A stretch of 64,000 nucleotides of DNA, taken from the NCBI GenBank assembly GCA_020698575.1, contig CM036248.1:23672229-23736228 (forward strand), given 5' to 3'. This document shows positions 47,760-59,038 of the stretch, one piece after another. The stretch comes from Bostrychus sinensis (taxonomy: Eukaryota; Chordata; Actinopteri; Gobiiformes; Eleotridae). Made by a program: the position numbers and the translations under genes. The notes below the pieces were generated by a model, which ran no database searches, was not told where the DNA came from, and was given only the letters and a program-made list of their open reading frames with translations. The first letter of the stretch is position 1, and every line of letters begins with the position of its first letter.

Positions 47760-48430
47760 TTTGAAATAAATGACATCAAATGGCCGCCAGCACCTCGTGA
47801 CCTTTAACCTTTTGCCTCCGTGAGTTGCGCAGCTGCCTGTCACGTGCCCCTCGCCCAGCTGAAAACAGATGGGAAAGAGCGGACTGCGGAGCCAATAAAG
47901 AGGGTTGTTATCATTTTATGGGTCCCGATTCCAGAACTTAAAACACAGTATAATCACTGGGAATGAAAGAACCAGTAAGTGAGCTGTTCGTGTCGCGTGA
48001 TTTGTAAGACAAAGCCATGAAATTATTCATGGGTTAGGGTTAGGGTTAGGGCCATGAGTCATTTTCTACTAATTTAACAAAAATAATACTGCCTATATTC
48101 ACTTTATTCATGAATGCTAGAACACAGGCCAGGATATAACATGCCTGTAAATACTCCATAGGCCAGACCAGATTTTGGTACAACTCTGTGGCAAAACGTA
48201 GAAGTGATTTTTTATGTCCATGTCTTAACTTGATATTCTGGTGTGAAAGCCCTTCCTGAGTGGTAGCTGTATCATAGATATGAGCAACAGCACACATTGG
48301 GGAACAGCAGAGGAGGAAGCAGATGGAGCAGTAAAGACGCTGGGATTCAGACGCACAGGAGAACTGATACAACGTGCACTAAAAGCTAAGTAAAGGAATG
48401 TGTGAACTGCCGTCTGTTGAGGAAAGTGTG
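47760..48430. other. Non-coding spacer with a short telomere-like repeat
   Basis: Three consecutive TTAGGG-type units lie at about 48032-48051. A frame at 48046-48372 (minus) is not recognised and probably incidental. Confidence 0.4.
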
Positions 48431-48437
48431 TTTGTTT

Positions 48438-48484
48438 GCAGCGCTTACAGACTATCCCTCTCTTCAGACAAACACACAGGACAA
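48438..48484 (-). pseudogene. NITR-6-type TM exon 3' end remnant
   Basis: The minus strand codes for VLCVCLKRGIVCKRCK, close to VLCVCLKRSRVCEHCR at the end of the NITR-6 TM exon. The upstream part is cut by an AAT-type microsatellite (48486-48512). Confidence 0.6.
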
Positions 48485-48485
48485 C

Positions 48486-49283
48486 AACAACAATAATAAT
48501 AATAATAATGATAATGGATTAGTCTTATATAGTGCTTTTCTAGGCACTCAAAGTCACTTTACAATTTGGTGCAATATTCATTCACTCCTCAGTCACACTC
48601 TGTGGTGGTGAGATACTTTTGTAGTCGCAGCTGCCCTGGGGCAGACTGACAGAAGCTTGGCTGCCATTTTGCGCCTATGGCCCCTCCGACCACCACCAAA
48701 CACACTTACACTGACAAAGTGGGTGTATGGGATGGATTTATGTATTTGAACAAACTGAGTACAGTCAAGTATAAGGTGAACCTGGATAATGCTGTATTGT
48801 GTTTGCCAATACATGTGAGACGGTTGGGTGGGAGATGGGGTCAAAAGCAGCTGTAGGATTGAGAAGAATGAGTACGGTGAGGAGCTCAGAGCCAGTTGCC
48901 ATGAGAGGGTCATTTGTTATTTTGATTAAAGTCATTTTTGTGCTGTGAAATTTTGGGAAACCCTGGGCTTCCTGGAGGGGTGGTGGTGGTAAGATGAGCA
49001 CAAAGATAGTACTGAGTTTGAAGAGTCAGTGTTATAGTTCTTTCTGGATCCCCAGGCAACGTATTTTCACCACAGAAACCAAGCAATATCTAAGTGTTAG
49101 AGCAGTGCCGGTAGCTAAGCAGAGTTCTGTTTGGTTCGTGTTAGCACAAGTACTCAACAGGTAACCAGCGATGAGACAGGTGAGGTGACAGCCAACCATA
49201 AATGATTAGATTCAGCCCACAAAGATGTAATCCAACTGCTGCTGTGGTACAAATTGGTATTACTGGTCAAATGGTTGAAAGAG
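48486..49283. other. Repeat-derived spacer
   Basis: After the AAT tract, the text TATAGTGCTTTTCTAGGCACTCAAAGT recalls the 3' end of fish LINE/SINE elements. Beyond this no gene is seen. Confidence 0.4.
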
Positions 49284-49291
49284 CTGTAAAC

Positions 49292-50284
49292 TAAGGGTGC
49301 TCCGATCAGGGTTTTTGAGGCCGATCACCGATCACCGAGCAGCCTCTGCTGTGATCGGCTGATACCGATCATGGCCGATACCGATCACGTGGTCTTCAAT
49401 GTAGTAATGTATTGTATGCAGGCTATTATTAGTTCCATTTGAAAAATACTGTAGCCTTTGTAAATATAAAAGAACAACAAAATTCTACTTATTTTTGTTT
49501 TAGAAGAGGTTTTGTTGCATTATAGGCCTTTAATGTGTGCCCAGTGTCTGTGTGGCTTTGTTTGAATGCTCCGCTGATGTAAAAATCAGCTGTTCTTAAT
49601 TGGTTCCTTTAGTGCGAGTCCGCGGGTGCAGCTCCTGCGTCCGCGTAACGCGCAGCCAAACCAGGTTGAAACACAGTGGACTAAAGAGTAGACAGCTCCT
49701 GCTGCCAGTTTTGACAACGTCTGAATGAAGAAAACGTGCAAAGAGAGCAGAGAAGACAACGATGAAAGGTGCTCCTCTCAGACACACGGACACACGGGCT
49801 GCCTTTTTACTTTCTCTTTCCATTAGCAGCCATTTGGTGCAGTTTAAGCCACAAAATGCACAGTTTTCTCCGCGCAACAAGACACAGGCAGACTCTGAAC
49901 TTTCTTAATCCTTTTAACGTAACTGTTAGCGGGTTAGCTGTAGCTCTATTTACGTTGGTGTTTGCAAATACACACACTGCTGCGCCTCGGTTCTGTCCCG
50001 TGCGCTCCTAAAGCAGGCGGGGACACAGCGGGGACACAAAGCAGCGCCTCCAGGGCAGGTTTGTGTTTGTTATAACCAGGGCTTAACTTAAAAACACTGC
50101 TAAAATAACGCTACTGCTGTTTAATTCAAACCGGAGTTGCAGGACAGTAAATGTGAGATCCTCGCGTGGTTATTGTAATTTGATCGGCCCTTCTGATCGG
50201 CCCATTTTACCAATCACCGATCACTCTATTTTTAGCCATGATCAGCCGATCATGATCAGCGGCCAATCGATCGGAGCACCCTTA
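49292..50284. mobile_element. Non-autonomous hAT-like element (993 bp)
   Basis: Perfect 16-bp inverted ends TAAGGGTGCTCCGATC bound this stretch, and an 8-bp duplication CTGTAAAC flanks it (49284-49291 and 50285-50292). Subterminal parts are full of short palindromic GATCGG and CCGATC words. No transposase frame is present. Confidence 0.9.
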
Positions 50285-50519
50285 CTGTAAACCACATAAA
50301 AATATGATGTAAGGAGAGAACAGCAGCAGCTAGTTGCACCAGCATTCACTCAGTTTCCACCATCTTTCAGATTTGTCTCACAGTTGGAAGATCATACTAA
50401 TTTGTGGGAGATAGTACTTATTAAATAATTATACTAATGAAACTAAACAAACAATTTATAGCTGCTCATAATACGGCATATTCTGGTGTATTATGAAATA
50501 AAATGGCAAGAATCCATGT

Positions 50520-51740
50520 TTGTTTGTGTCAACGGTGTTAGGTTTGTGTTTTGTTTTGAGTTGTTTTTCTCCCCCTCCCTTCTGTGTTTTTGTTCTTTGC
50601 AGCAGTGTGTGTGGGGCAGGGGGTGTGGCTGGCTTCTCCCGGGCTGCAGAGGAGGCACACACCTGTCACTAATTCATTCATCTGCCTGCCTGCAAAGACC
50701 TGGTCTTCTCTCCACTACTCTGCCAGATGATTCTGTCGTGTTCAGTAGTGCTCTTGCTGATACCTTTGCCTTTTTGTCACCTTTTGGATTTTTCTCTTAC
50801 CTGCTTCATCTCAGTGTCCAGGTCATCTGCTTCCTGTGCCTCGTCTCCTGAAGCCTCTGCAAAGTCCACTCTGCCTGCTCCCTGCTCCACAGCCTGCTTG
50901 ATCTGTAAATTCAATTTTTGAACTGGCCATTTCTTGTCCTAGTCTCTGCTTTGGGGTCCCACTAACTAAAGCCCTCAGAGAATCATCTGGCCAGCATGGA
51001 CCCCACAGAGGCTGAGAAATTCAAGCAGGCCTTGTCCTTTCAAGGAGCACGTGTTGGCCAACATGAGAAGGCCCTTCAAGAGATTATGGCCTTCCTCCAG
51101 CACTTGTCCTCCAGTGTGAACCAGTGTGGCCAGTTGGATCAAGTAGCTACCCACCTTTCCGCGTTTGCTCCTCCAGAAGCAGTCGCGGATCCGGCCTTGT
51201 CTCAAGCTTCTGGTCCAGCACCTCCAGCTCCTTCTCCTGCTGATTTTCACTTTGTACAGCCATGCGAGCCCTTCATTCCCTCACCACCCAGATACTCAGG
51301 TGAAATAGGGACATGCAATCTTTTTATTCACCAGTGTATGCTGGTTTTCGATCAACAGTCTTTAACCTACTCTTCTCACAAGGCTAAAGTAGCTTTTATT
51401 ATGAGTTTACTGTCTGGGAAAGCGTCAACTTGGGCTGTAAACTTAGTCAGAAGAAACTCGCCTGTTTGTAACTCCCTGCACTATTTTACATCGGAGATGC
51501 AAAAAGTATTTGACCATCCTCTACAGGCTAAGGAGGCTAGTAACTGGCTACTCTCTTTACGTCAGGGGTCTGGTTCAGTATCTGCCTACTCTGTTGATTT
51601 CTGCATACTAGCAGCTGAATGTGGGCGGGATGAGCAAGCTTTACAGGGCGTCTTTTTTTAGGGGGCTGAGTGAAGAGGTAAAAGATGAGTTAGCAGCTAA
51701 AGACAAAACGTCTTCCTTAGAAGAGCTGATGTCTCTAGAT
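50520..51740 (+). mobile_element. Second Ty3/gypsy element fragment (leader and gag)
   Basis: A gag frame starts at 50996 (MDPTEAEKFKQALSFQ). It has a Pro/Ala-rich linker, then a capsid core (PPRYSGEIGTCNLFIHQCML, AKVAFIMSLLSGKASTWA, LLSLRQGSGSVSAYSVDF), as in the Sushi-like gypsy gags related to vertebrate PEG10 and RTL genes. One extra T in the run at 51653-51659 shifts the frame: the frame ends at 51661 and the true gag continues in another frame (RGLSEEVKDELAAKDK) to 51740, where a DNA transposon cuts it. The preceding 475 bp look like its untranslated leader. No pol or LTR pair was found, so it is a dead fragment, not a domesticated gene. Confidence 0.75.
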
Positions 51741-52786
51741 CAGAGGTCATTAATAGGCGGACCGCGGTCCGAATCCGGAACCAGATGCCCTCCCATCCGG
51801 AACTGAACCTCTTTCCCACTCCGCGGACCCGAACCCGTTCAGCCTGTTCACTCCCCAGGAGCGCAGCGGCGCCTTTCTCAGAGCGTGTCAACAGCGTCGT
51901 ATCCTGGTGCTTTAAAACTTTAACATGAACAGTGCGGGGGTTAAATCAGCTGTGTTTTCTGTTTCTGTCCAACAAAATGAGAGGAGTAGGTCCAGACTGA
52001 GTGCGGAGGGACAGGACTGTTTACAACAGACTTAAGTTTTGTTTTTACGGAGCGGCGAGAGAGGAGGCGACACACGCTGTGAGCGGCTCTGCCCTCTCGG
52101 TGTCCCTCTGTCCCACAGCTCATCCCTCTCCTCTCGGTGTCTCTCTGTCGAGGCTCACCCCTCTCCTCTCGGTGTCTGTCCGTCGAGGCTCGGCTCACCC
52201 CTCTCCTCTCGGTGTCTGTCCCTCTGTTCTACAGAGGACAGAGCTGCCTCATATTCACCAGAGAATTAAGAGGAAACCTGTGTTTTGAGGCGCAGTACGT
52301 TCCACTTTAGTTTTAATGGGTGAATCGTCTCCTGCGTAAAAGGTGACAGAAAATCTGTGTGTGTGACGCTATCAACCAATCAGATCTGAGGATTTGGAAA
52401 CATATGGAGCGGTGACTGTGAGACAGACAGCGGAGAAATGACAGAGACAGATGTAGAAAGGAACAGAGGTCAGCTCTAAACTCCTGTGTCTCCTGTGTTC
52501 TGAGCCAAGGACCACTATAAAAGCATTTTGTTTGATTTTTTTTTAACTGTATTTGATTAACATAAGAAAAAAAAAAAAACTTTTTATTTTATTATTTGAT
52601 ATCCCCTAGTTTTAAACTGATGCTTATGTTAGCAAAATGCTATTGCCATAATGTAGACACTGATGTAACTACAATGATTTTATTTATTTATTTTTGAGGT
52701 ACAAATCAACACTGTGATGCTCTGGACCTTTGCGCGAGAAAATTTTCACCAATTGGACCTCGGTGAATTTTAATTGGTGACCCCTG
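51741..52786. mobile_element. hAT-like element replacing the NITR-7 upstream region
   Basis: The left end is CAGAGGTCATTAATAGGCGG and the complement of the right end is CAGGGGTCACCAATTAAAAT, imperfect inverted ends of a hAT type. The interior holds tandem copies of a roughly 45-bp unit with CACCCCTCTCCTCTCGGTGT (52120-52225). The left flank is gag and the right flank is NITR-7 5' sequence, so no trustworthy target duplication can be shown (flanks CTCTAGAT and CCCTAGAG agree at six of eight). Confidence 0.6.
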
Positions 52787-52811
52787 CCCTAGAGTCTGGC
52801 AGATCGAGAAA

Positions 52812-54283
52812 ATGTTCCTCATATTATACACATTTCTGATTCTAGGAGTGGCACGTAAGTATTTAAACCTCTTCATGAGACAATATTATTTGAAGACAGT
52901 TTCGTAATGGTTAATGTAACTCTTAACATTTATTTTGCAGGATGCATAAAGGATCCTCTTTTTGAGACAAAGACTTTTGATGCTGGAGAAACAGTGACTC
53001 TAAAATGTCCCTGCGATGCCTTAGAGACCAATACAAATTTGTTCTGGATCAGACTTCTTTCTGGAAACTTGCCTGAATTCTTAGGAGGGAATTTGATGAT
53101 AAAGCTGTACATAAACACTCAGCTTTCATTAAAACAAAACAAGAATCTGGAGTTTTTGTCCTGGTTCTTAATGAGGCAAAGCTGAGTGACACTGGATTTT
53201 ACTACTGTGTGAAAGTAAAATATATCATCAAAAACATGACATTAGTCACTGGGACATTTCTAAAGATTCAAGGTAAAAAATAAATTTAAAAAAATGTAAG
53301 ATGTAAATACTTCATATGTGAAACATTTTGTAATTAGCTATTGTTTAATTATTTATACCCAGAGGCAGACATCAGTGTGGTCAGTCCAGACCTCTCTGGT
53401 CCTGTTCACTCAGGACACTCTGTGGATCTACAGTGTTGGGTCCAAACTGAGAATCAACAGTGTTTTGAGGAGCACATGGTTTTGTGGTTCAGATCTGGAC
53501 TGGATCAGTCTAGTCCTTGTTTAGTCTACACTCAGAGGAACAGCTCTGGTGAGTGTGACAGGAGTCCAGAAGATCCTGGTCCTCACAAATGTTTCTACAC
53601 TTTCTCCAAAACCATGAGCCCCTCTGACGCCGGGACGTACCACTGTGCTGTGGCAGCCTGTGGACAGATCCTCTTTGGAAATGGAACAAAAGTTGATGTC
53701 AAAGGTATTTGAAACATATTTGTTGTTAAAAAGAAGTTCTGCAACATTTACTCTTTGGTAATATTTATTATTGTATTTATTTCTAACTTATATTGTTTGA
53801 ATATTGTTTATCACAGCAGAGGACAAGTGTGTTTTACAGAAGACCAAACTAGTTCTGATTCTCAGTGTTGCTTTAACCATCAGTCTGATCGTCATAATCT
53901 TCCTCATTTATTTTATCAAGAAGAGGACTTCTGATGGTTTCTTTGGTAACTTTATATAGTTTTAGATATTTCATAGTCAGTACAACATCCTGAATTATAC
54001 TCTTTCTGTTTCAGTTGGGCAAAATACAAATAATGGATCATTGAATGATGAACACCCACGTCAGTTGGTATGTTTGTATGTAGGCCCATGTTTTCTTTTT
54101 TTGTTTGTTTTTCTTTTTGTTTTTCAAAATTTTTAAATACAAAATAATTATCTTTCACAGACAGATGGTGATGAGGTGTATTTTGCTCCAAAGTTCAAGA
54201 AGAAAAAAGCTGAGAAGTCCCAGCGCAGGACGCTGAAGGCAGAGGAACATGTCGTCTACTCTGATGTCAGAGTCAAACCATAA
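52812..54283 (+). pseudogene. nitr: NITR-7, novel immune-type receptor pseudogene (type II V, tail a)
   Basis: Exons by homology: leader 52812-52854; V 52941-53272; I 53357-53704; TM 53817-53945; tail 54015-54067 and 54161-54283. Compared with NITR-2, the V exon lacks 7 bp (after GGAGGGA, near 53092), giving a frameshift. The acceptor of the I exon reads TTTATACCC where sisters have TTTAGACCC, so AG is lost. The I domain has an extra Cys (SSPCLV for SSPGLV). The TM (TKLVLILSVALTISLIVIIF) and tail (EVYFAPKF, HVVYSDVRV) are open. The usual promoter block is missing: the hAT-like element ends about 25 bp before the start codon. AATAAA at 54498-54503. With four defects it is almost surely dead. 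Confidence 0.85.
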
Positions 54284-56330
54284 GTGTCCTCAATAGTACA
54301 CACATACAGTATCCAGTTCAGGGCAATTTGTTGAAAAATGTTATTTTTTATGTTTATGATGCTTCATTATTTTTGTGGCTTTAGTAGATGTTTATAAATA
54401 GTCAAATGTTACTAAGTAAATAATAGCTGTTGTAAAGAATTATCCACTTAGACAAAATTACAGGCTGCCATCATCTGTAAAAACATATTTTGGCAACAAT
54501 AAAAAGTTATAATCGCATATCATTGAATGTGACTGTCTTGTGCTTTAGGCTATCCCAGCAACTATGGGCCTTAGGAAGTTATGTTGTTTATTAATTATTT
54601 TATTTTTGGGGCTAGTGTTGGTAATAGTGATTGGCCAGAAAATACAATACATTTACATAAACCACAGTGTCTCTTTATCTGTGCATCACTCGGCAGTCTG
54701 TGTATAAGCATCTGTGTGTGGGAGGAGTCTATAGTGTAGCACTCATGGTTCTGGAGGTGACCTTTGTTTTTGTATTGAGACCAGTGAGCAGAGATGAAAT
54801 GCTTTTCTATTTTGTTCTATTCTTAAAAGTTCCCCCACTGTGAAAACCACACACACTTGGTTAATACTGCAGTTTGTAGCCTTGACTTTATAAGGCCAGT
54901 TTATAAAGCACAGGTCGTCTTGACTGGATGTAAAATTAGCAAATGTATTTACTGCTGTTAATAAATTTACATGTAGTGAAAGGCTTTATATTAGATAAGT
55001 GTTGTAAAAATGAATTCATAATATTTACAGTACTTTTTTTGTACAGACCCTGTATATGCAAAAAAAGTGTGTCCTTGTCCTATCATGTAAAGAGTTGTAT
55101 CAGGATTCAGAAGGATATTTTCACTGACTTCACTTACCACTTGACCACTGTGACCAGGAGATCCATGTGAACTTTCATGCCACAAAAGTTAAACTGTGCA
55201 TGGTGAGCACTGCTGTGTTACAGTGAACATACGAGTCACGGTGTTAAAAAACAAGTTTTCCACCAGTCAACCTCAAACTGTGTCGAGAAACGAAACCACA
55301 TGCAGCAGCTTCACTGAGAGGAGGGTCTTTGGCTGTCTGACCGACCTCCAAAACCATCTACTCAGAATAGACCTGCTATGGACTAAAACAGGACACTGTG
55401 AGGTTTAACTGTAGGTTCACAACAGATCAATGTCATTTTATGTTGCTTTACTAGTTTTCCAAATGTTTGTGAATATAAATCTATTTTCAAACATTCACAT
55501 TGACGCAGGAAGATTATGTTAGGCTACACCGAAACTATATTCACACCTCATTTTGAAAGACAAACCACAACAGAACTTTCCATCCACAACGTATGTACCA
55601 AGTTGTTGTCAGGGGTCATTGTGTTGCATTGGCTTCATGCAGAATATAAAAGCTTCACTTTAAAAACTATGTCCACACCATGTTCTTCAAACAACTTTTC
55701 CTGTCTCACTGAGTAATGACCTTATTTATTTACAGTTCCAATTAGCTTTATTGACCAGTAGTATGGAGATTACCTGTAATCTATAGATGTACTGAAAACA
55801 CTGTCTTTTTGTTGCTTACTGACCTCGCAACCTTTTGCTCCTGAGAAAAAAAAAAAAAAAAAAAAGAAGCAAACCAGCAAAAGCTGTATAACTTGCAACT
55901 GCAACTGGAGTAGGCAATGTGGGTGAAGTGTCTTGCCCAATGACTTTGGCCAAGATTTGAACCAGCTATCATGCGTTTATTGGTCGAATGCTTGCATGCA
56001 TGACTTCTGTCACCACTTTCCAAAAAAAAAAAAAAAAACTCTCCTGCAAACTCTTTCCCATAAGTTGTCAGTAGTTCTCCCAAAGACAATGCTAACATGA
56101 TCTGTTTAACAAACAACTCATTCAAACCAACACAATACACACTAGTGCTTAACAGAAAATACAAGTTGGAGTACCAAGAGAAAGTCCAAGTTTGCACAGG
56201 GATTGTACCCACAACCTGTGAGACAGGAGTGGTAACTACTCCAAAAATCCTTTGGTGAATGCTCTGAAGATGATTTTCCTGCTGCAGCTGCACTGAGCAT
56301 TAGAGCATTATTTAGTCCAAGAATATTTGT
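54284..56330. other. Non-coding spacer between NITR-7 and NITR-8
   Basis: This is a close copy of 13075-15160. It differs by an added SINE-like stretch near 55870-56010, with GTGTCTTGCCCAATGAC, and by poly-A runs. No gene is supported. Confidence 0.7.
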
Positions 56331-56434
56331 CATTTATCTCAGAGGTCTCTCACAGTCAAGAATCAAAAAAGTGCACAACATGAAAACATCAACACTGGTG
56401 GTGTTTACTGTGTTATCTGTTGACGACATTATTT

Positions 56435-56571
56435 CCACTGTGGTGGTAAGAAGCGCAGTATCACAGACCAATCAGATTGTTCTAAAGGGCTCCTCCCTCT
56501 GATATCATTATATTAAGCCACCATTTTATAATGTGCTTGCAGTTTACCCTAGAGTCTGGCAGATCGAGAAA
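56435..56571 (+). promoter_or_regulatory. Putative NITR-8 promoter
   Basis: Conserved block as in NITR-2 (CCAATCAGATTGTTC, CTCCTCCCTCTG, TATTAAGCC), retained upstream of a broken gene. Confidence 0.45.
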
Positions 56572-57113
56572 ATGTTTCTCATATTATACACATTTCTGAT
56601 TCTAGGAGTGGCACGTAAGTATTTAAACCTCTTTATGAGACAATATTATTTGAAGACAGTTTCGTAATGGTTAATGTAAGTCTTAACATTTATTTTGCAG
56701 GATGCATAAAGGATCCTCTTTTTGAGACAAAGACTTTTGATGCTGGAGAAACAGTGACTCTAAAATGTCCCTGCGATGCCTCAGAGACCAATACAAATTT
56801 GTTCTGGATCAGACTTCTTTCTGGAAACTTGCCTGAATTCTTAGGAGCGTGATGACTAATGTCATCGAAAACATGACATTAGTCATGTCAGTCTAAAGAT
56901 TCAAGGTAAAAAAAAAAAAAAAAAAAAAAGATGTGACTACTTCATATGTGAAACATTTTGTAATTAGTTATTGTTTAATTATTTAGGCCCAGAGGCAGAC
57001 ATCAGTGTGGTCAGTCCAGACCTCTCTGGTCCTGTTCACTCAGGACACTCTGTGGATCTACAGTGTTGGGTCCAAACTGAGAATCAACAGTGTTTTGAGG
57101 AGCACATGGTTTT
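56572..57113 (+). pseudogene. NITR-8, novel immune-type receptor pseudogene (type II V), truncated
   Basis: Leader 56572-56614 and the first part of V (from 56701) match NITR-2. After FLGA the V exon has lost about 134 bp net and stops at 56850-56852. At the scar, ATGACTAATGTCA (56852-56864) and its exact reverse complement TGACATTAGTCAT (56874-56886) form a hairpin-capable inverted repeat. The I exon begins at 56987 and breaks off at about 57113 in ...HMVL, where a gypsy RT fragment in the opposite orientation follows. No TM or tail of its own remains. Confidence 0.85.
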
Positions 57114-57511
57114 GCTTCACTTTTAACCTCTGCCCGTCTAAACAAGAGAGAACTTGGTCTAATTGATCTAGATGTTGTTGCATTGAGGAAGAAAAGACTA
57201 TCACATCATCCAAGTACAGAAGCACTGATTGATAACGACAATCCCCAAAAAGCCGCTCCATAAGATGCTGAAATGTGCTCTGCGCATTACATAATCCAAA
57301 AGGCATACGATTAAACTCAAGCAAACCAAGTGGTGTACAAAAAGCAGTTTTTTTTAAAATCCTTTTCAGCCTCTCCACTTGAGTGTACCCACTGGCCAAA
57401 TCTAGCATTGAAAACCACTGGGCTCCGGCCAAAGCATCCAATGACTCTTCAGTTCTCAAAAGAGGGAATGTGTCATTTCTAGTCTTAGCATTTACCTGCC
57501 TATAGTCAACA
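57114..57511 (-). mobile_element. Ty3/gypsy RT fragment joined to NITR-8
   Basis: The minus strand codes for CVDYRQVNAKTRNDTFPLLR, LDLASGYTQVERLKR, MPFGLCNAQSTFQ and YLDDVIVF. It corresponds to about 18700-19100 of the first copy but is less broken. It sits directly against the interrupted I exon of NITR-8. Confidence 0.85.
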
Positions 57512-57619
57512 CACATGCGTAAGGAATGAATGAATAAATAAATGAAATGAAATAAATGTGAGCTGAATGCATTATTTTTATTGCTGGTGATGTCCAGTAT
57601 AATTCCAGTAAATCAGTGT

Positions 57620-57863
57620 TAACTCGCTTATCTTCTGACTGACTCCTCGCTGGCTTGTTAACATAGAACATGTACAAAATTACATACAGAATGTAAATTA
57701 CAGTATAATCAAGCTGTTAAAATAATATTATAGCTTACTGCGTGCGCACAGACTCTCTCTCTTTTTAGACAGACCCCTAGGACAAAGATCACCACCACAC
57801 AGCAGGACAACAGGACAGACAGAGCCACGGTCACTGGGTTCTGGCTTAAGACTGGGTCCTTGG
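57620..57863 (-). pseudogene. NITR-6-type TM and cytoplasmic exon remnants, copy 2
   Basis: A duplicate of 19856-20089: TM exon at 57739-57863 (ALSVLLSCCVVVIFVL) and a cytoplasmic KPARSQSE piece near 57633-57665. Confidence 0.75.
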
Positions 57864-57944
57864 CTGGAATAATGTTTAAAGGTAGAATTAATGTTTTTGT
57901 AATTATGAATACATGATTTACACATGCCAACTTGTCTGCATTGA

Positions 57945-58110
57945 ACCTATTTAATAACTCTGCTGCCCATCTCCTCACCTGCATCTCTTCCTGAGAACAC
58001 ATCAGTCCTGTCCTCAGAGACCTCCACTGGCTGCAGCCCTCAGCCCATCATCTTCAAACTCCTAACCATTGTGTTCAAGTTCCTCCATAACCTGGCCCCA
58101 CCTACCCCAC
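57945..58110 (+). mobile_element. L2-like LINE RT C-terminal fragment, copy 2
   Basis: A duplicate of 20166-20342, with the same NSAAHLL and VLRDLHWLQP-type residues. Confidence 0.6.
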
Positions 58111-58280
58111 TCTTTGTTTTTGTTTTGTTTGATTTTTTGAAGACTCTCACTCATCCAGGTGAATTGAAACACAACTAAACATTAAAAGAAGTCATCTGGA
58201 CTGAAAAACCAAGTCCAGATGGCTCTTCAAAAATAAGTTTGGAGCCCTAAGTGATACACATGCAGTGTACCTACTGTTAA

Positions 58281-59034
58281 AGTTACACTGTGTAAGATTC
58301 CCGGTCTTGCGTCTCTAGAGGCCACAGGTGCCACTGCACTGTCACAAAACGTAAACACTAGCTTGGACCCCTCCTCATTCTGAAACTGTGTGAGCGTGCG
58401 TTACGTCAAACTAACAATGGGACTAGAGAGTGCATTCATATTTACTGTATAAACTTCTGTAACCACTTTAGCGCTAGCGTTAGCTTATCGCGCAATGGTT
58501 GCATTAAAACAACTAATAACTGTATGAAAAAGCACGTTCTAAAGAAAAAATAAAGAGACTAATTTACCTGTCCAACAGTAAAGATGCAAAAACGTGATCC
58601 GATTTGCAGTCTTCTCTGTCTCTCATCTGACGCCAGCGAGTAAAAGTCTGTCCGATGTTGACTCTTGTCTGCGATCTGGTGCGGTCCCTTTCCCGTTTTC
58701 TTTTTCTTGCCTCATTCGACATTGTCTTCATCTTCTTGTGTCCTTCGGCCATGACGAACTGGCGAAAATAACAATGCTAAAAGTAGCTTCATGGTTATAC
58801 CTGCGCCTCAGGTATAAGAGCTGAAGGGGGAATGCCGTAAAGCAAGTCGTTTCCTGTCACGTGACTTTTCCTGAACAGCGGAGCGCTCCCGGCCAAACTA
58901 CGAGGGCGATTTCTCAGTACAGATGCCCCACTCGGAGCAACAGATCGCGCCTCAGGACTTATAATCGCTCAAAAAATCACAAAAACAAGTCAGTATGCCC
59001 CACATATTTAGGAGAAAAGTTACACAGTGTAACT
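58281..59034. mobile_element. MITE with TTAA target duplication (754 bp)
   Basis: Perfect 15-bp inverted ends AGTTACACTGTGTAA bound the stretch, and TTAA is duplicated on both sides (58277-58280 and 59035-59038). The matching place upstream of NITR-3 (CTACTGTTAAGTGATTA, about 20790-20805) is the empty site. A minus-strand frame at 58564-58752 (RKRERDRTRSQTRVNIGQ) may be a leftover of an element protein. TTAA targets fit piggyBac or Kolobok elements; the ends do not decide between them. Confidence 0.88.
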
Positions 59035-59038
59035 TTAA

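Noticed and set aside
50996..51740. Domesticated gag gene (PEG10/RTL-like)
   Set aside because: The frame is broken in a T run and the end is cut by a transposon, so a conserved host function is unlikely.
51733..52794. Target duplication around the hAT-like element before NITR-7 (CTCTAGAT and CCCTAGAG)
   Set aside because: Only six of eight bases agree, and the right copy is native NITR 5' sequence while the left lies in gag, so chance similarity is more likely.
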